NCBI GenBank assembly: GCA_020630895.1
Contig: JAHDII010000045.1
Span: forward strand, 9,259-16,541
Source: Saprospiraceae bacterium
GTDB lineage: Bacteria; Bacteroidota; Bacteroidia; Chitinophagales; Saprospiraceae
Length of the DNA stretch: 7,283 nt
Reading direction: 5' to 3'
Under the pieces are notes generated by a model that worked only from the letters and a program-made list of their open reading frames with translations, was not told where the DNA came from and did no database searches. Shown here in pieces: positions 6,431-7,283 of the stretch. The translations under genes and the position numbers were made by a program. Position 1 is the stretch's first letter. Every line of letters starts with the position of its first letter.

Positions 6431-7264
6431 CTATATTTTACTTTTATCAAAGTATTCTGCTAATTTATTCGAGATTCTCTCATGATCCTGCTCAATTTCT
6501 CCATTTGAAGTGACATTCTTCATTTCATTATCTGCAAAATCTAATAATAAAGCAGATAACTTATCTTTTTCTGTAGTAGAAATCGCTCCATTGAGTACTA
6601 TTGCGGCATAATATAAATGAAAACTTTGAATATAAATTTTATACGTTCCATATTCAATCATTTCTAGATCTTGCCTTTTTTTACTAAAAGCATCTTCTAC
6701 AAATGATTTTATAGCCGTTAACATTCCTGCAATAACATCTCGATCTATTGTTTCTTGTTTAGAATAATGTCCTAGTAATATTCCAGAATCTCTTTCAATA
6801 ATATACACTTCTTCTATTGTACTTTCTGCTAAATCTCCAAGTATAAGATCTCCTTCTTTTACTCCAAAGATCATGGATCGAATTCTGTTCATTAAACCTT
6901 TAGTAGAAAATATTTTTTTCAAGCGTTCATCTATTCCTTCTTTTAGACTAATGAATTGATGATTTACATATTTTCGAACCATTTTACCCATTACTGGATA
7001 TACTACATTTAAAAGTTCATCTTGAGAAGCTTTTAATTTTTTTTCAATAATTTTTTCTACTTGTTTTTGATATTCTCTTGGAAATTTACGTTTGAGAGTT
7101 TCAACATGATATTCAATAATAGGACTTACTTTTTCAGATAATTTATCAGAATTTTCAAGCATATCTCTAACTTCGGCAATATCTTTTCTGTCTTCTTTCA
7201 AGAGTATCTCTCTCAAAACAGCAAGCATCATTTGGTCATTAGAGCCATCATCTTTTTTATTCAT
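6431..7264 (-). CDS. Soluble GTPase-associated protein; stand-alone version of an OmpA-protein N-terminal module
   Basis: This 277-residue protein has no signal peptide or membrane segment. Residues 12-80 are charged and helical (LREILLKEDRKDIAEVRDML). Residues 84-130 contain VVYPVMGKMVRKYVNHQF and GLMNRIRSMIFG. Residues 150-250 (EEVYIIERDSGILLGHYS, then DVIAGMLTAIKSFVEDAF) form an alternating strand-helix pattern that could be a longin/roadblock-like fold. From memory, this order (VMGPAIRKAI, GLRWRLEAL, V-x-x-x-F-L-I-x-R-x-T-G-L-L-L, MLTAIQDFV) matches the N-terminal part of large OmpA-domain proteins of cyanobacteria and Bacteroidota. Here the peptidoglycan-binding OmpA domain is absent. 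Placement directly ahead of a Ras-like GTPase suggests a partner role, as MglB is for MglA. The frame stays open to the right edge (six further codons without a stop), so the true start may lie upstream of 7264; no ribosome-binding site decides it. Confidence 0.6.
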   Translation of the reverse strand: MNKKDDGSNDQMMLAVLREILLKEDRKDIAEVRDMLENSDKLSEKVSPIIEYHVETLKRKFPREYQKQVEKIIEKKLKASQDELLNVVYPVMGKMVRKYVNHQFISLKEGIDERLKKIFSTKGLMNRIRSMIFGVKEGDLILGDLAESTIEEVYIIERDSGILLGHYSKQETIDRDVIAGMLTAIKSFVEDAFSKKRQDLEMIEYGTYKIYIQSFHLYYAAIVLNGAISTTEKDKLSALLLDFADNEMKNVTSNGEIEQDHERISNKLAEYFDKSKI

Positions 7265-7283
7265 GACAGATTTTTCCGAAGTC

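Overview
The window is strongly AT-rich, and every supported gene lies on the minus strand, so transcription runs from high to low coordinates. I place it in Bacteroidota, probably a Cytophagales- or Saprospirales-like lineage. The grounds are the fabH–efp–accB–accC gene order, start codons without usable Shine-Dalgarno sequences, a TAnnTTTG-type promoter element ahead of efp, and a Rab/Ras-like GTPase of the type seen in environmental Bacteroidota. This is inference from content; no marker gene fixes the lineage.

In transcription order there are three blocks. Block 1 (7264 to 4776) is a putative signalling set of three genes. It holds a soluble 277-residue protein that resembles, from memory, the N-terminal module of certain OmpA-domain proteins and ends in a possible longin/roadblock-like domain. 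Next come a 160-residue Ras/Rab-like small GTPase with all five G motifs and a 355-residue protein with a PAS-like region, a coiled coil and a badly degenerate histidine-kinase-like core. Block 2 (4679 to 1057) is housekeeping: FabH (initiation of fatty acid synthesis), elongation factor P, and the biotin carboxyl carrier and biotin carboxylase subunits of acetyl-CoA carboxylase. It ends in a very strong intrinsic terminator (1009-1045). Block 3 (981 to the left edge) pairs an unrecognised lipoprotein with seven C-terminal histidines and a MmcQ/YjbR-family protein that runs off the window.

In block 2, AccB/AccC carry out the first half-reaction that makes malonyl-CoA, and FabH condenses acetyl-CoA with malonyl-ACP, so supply and use of the same precursor are encoded together. 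AccA and AccD are not in the window. No convincing terminator separates block 1 from block 2, so read-through from the signalling genes into fabH is possible. A perfect -7 motif before efp suggests that efp-accB-accC can also be transcribed on its own.

The least familiar content is the GTPase, longin-like and pseudo-kinase trio. It looks like a prokaryotic Ras-type switch with two candidate partners, broadly comparable to MglA/MglB, but its function cannot be read from the sequence. No RNA genes, insertion sequences, CRISPR arrays, or gene-free stretches longer than about 100 bases were found.
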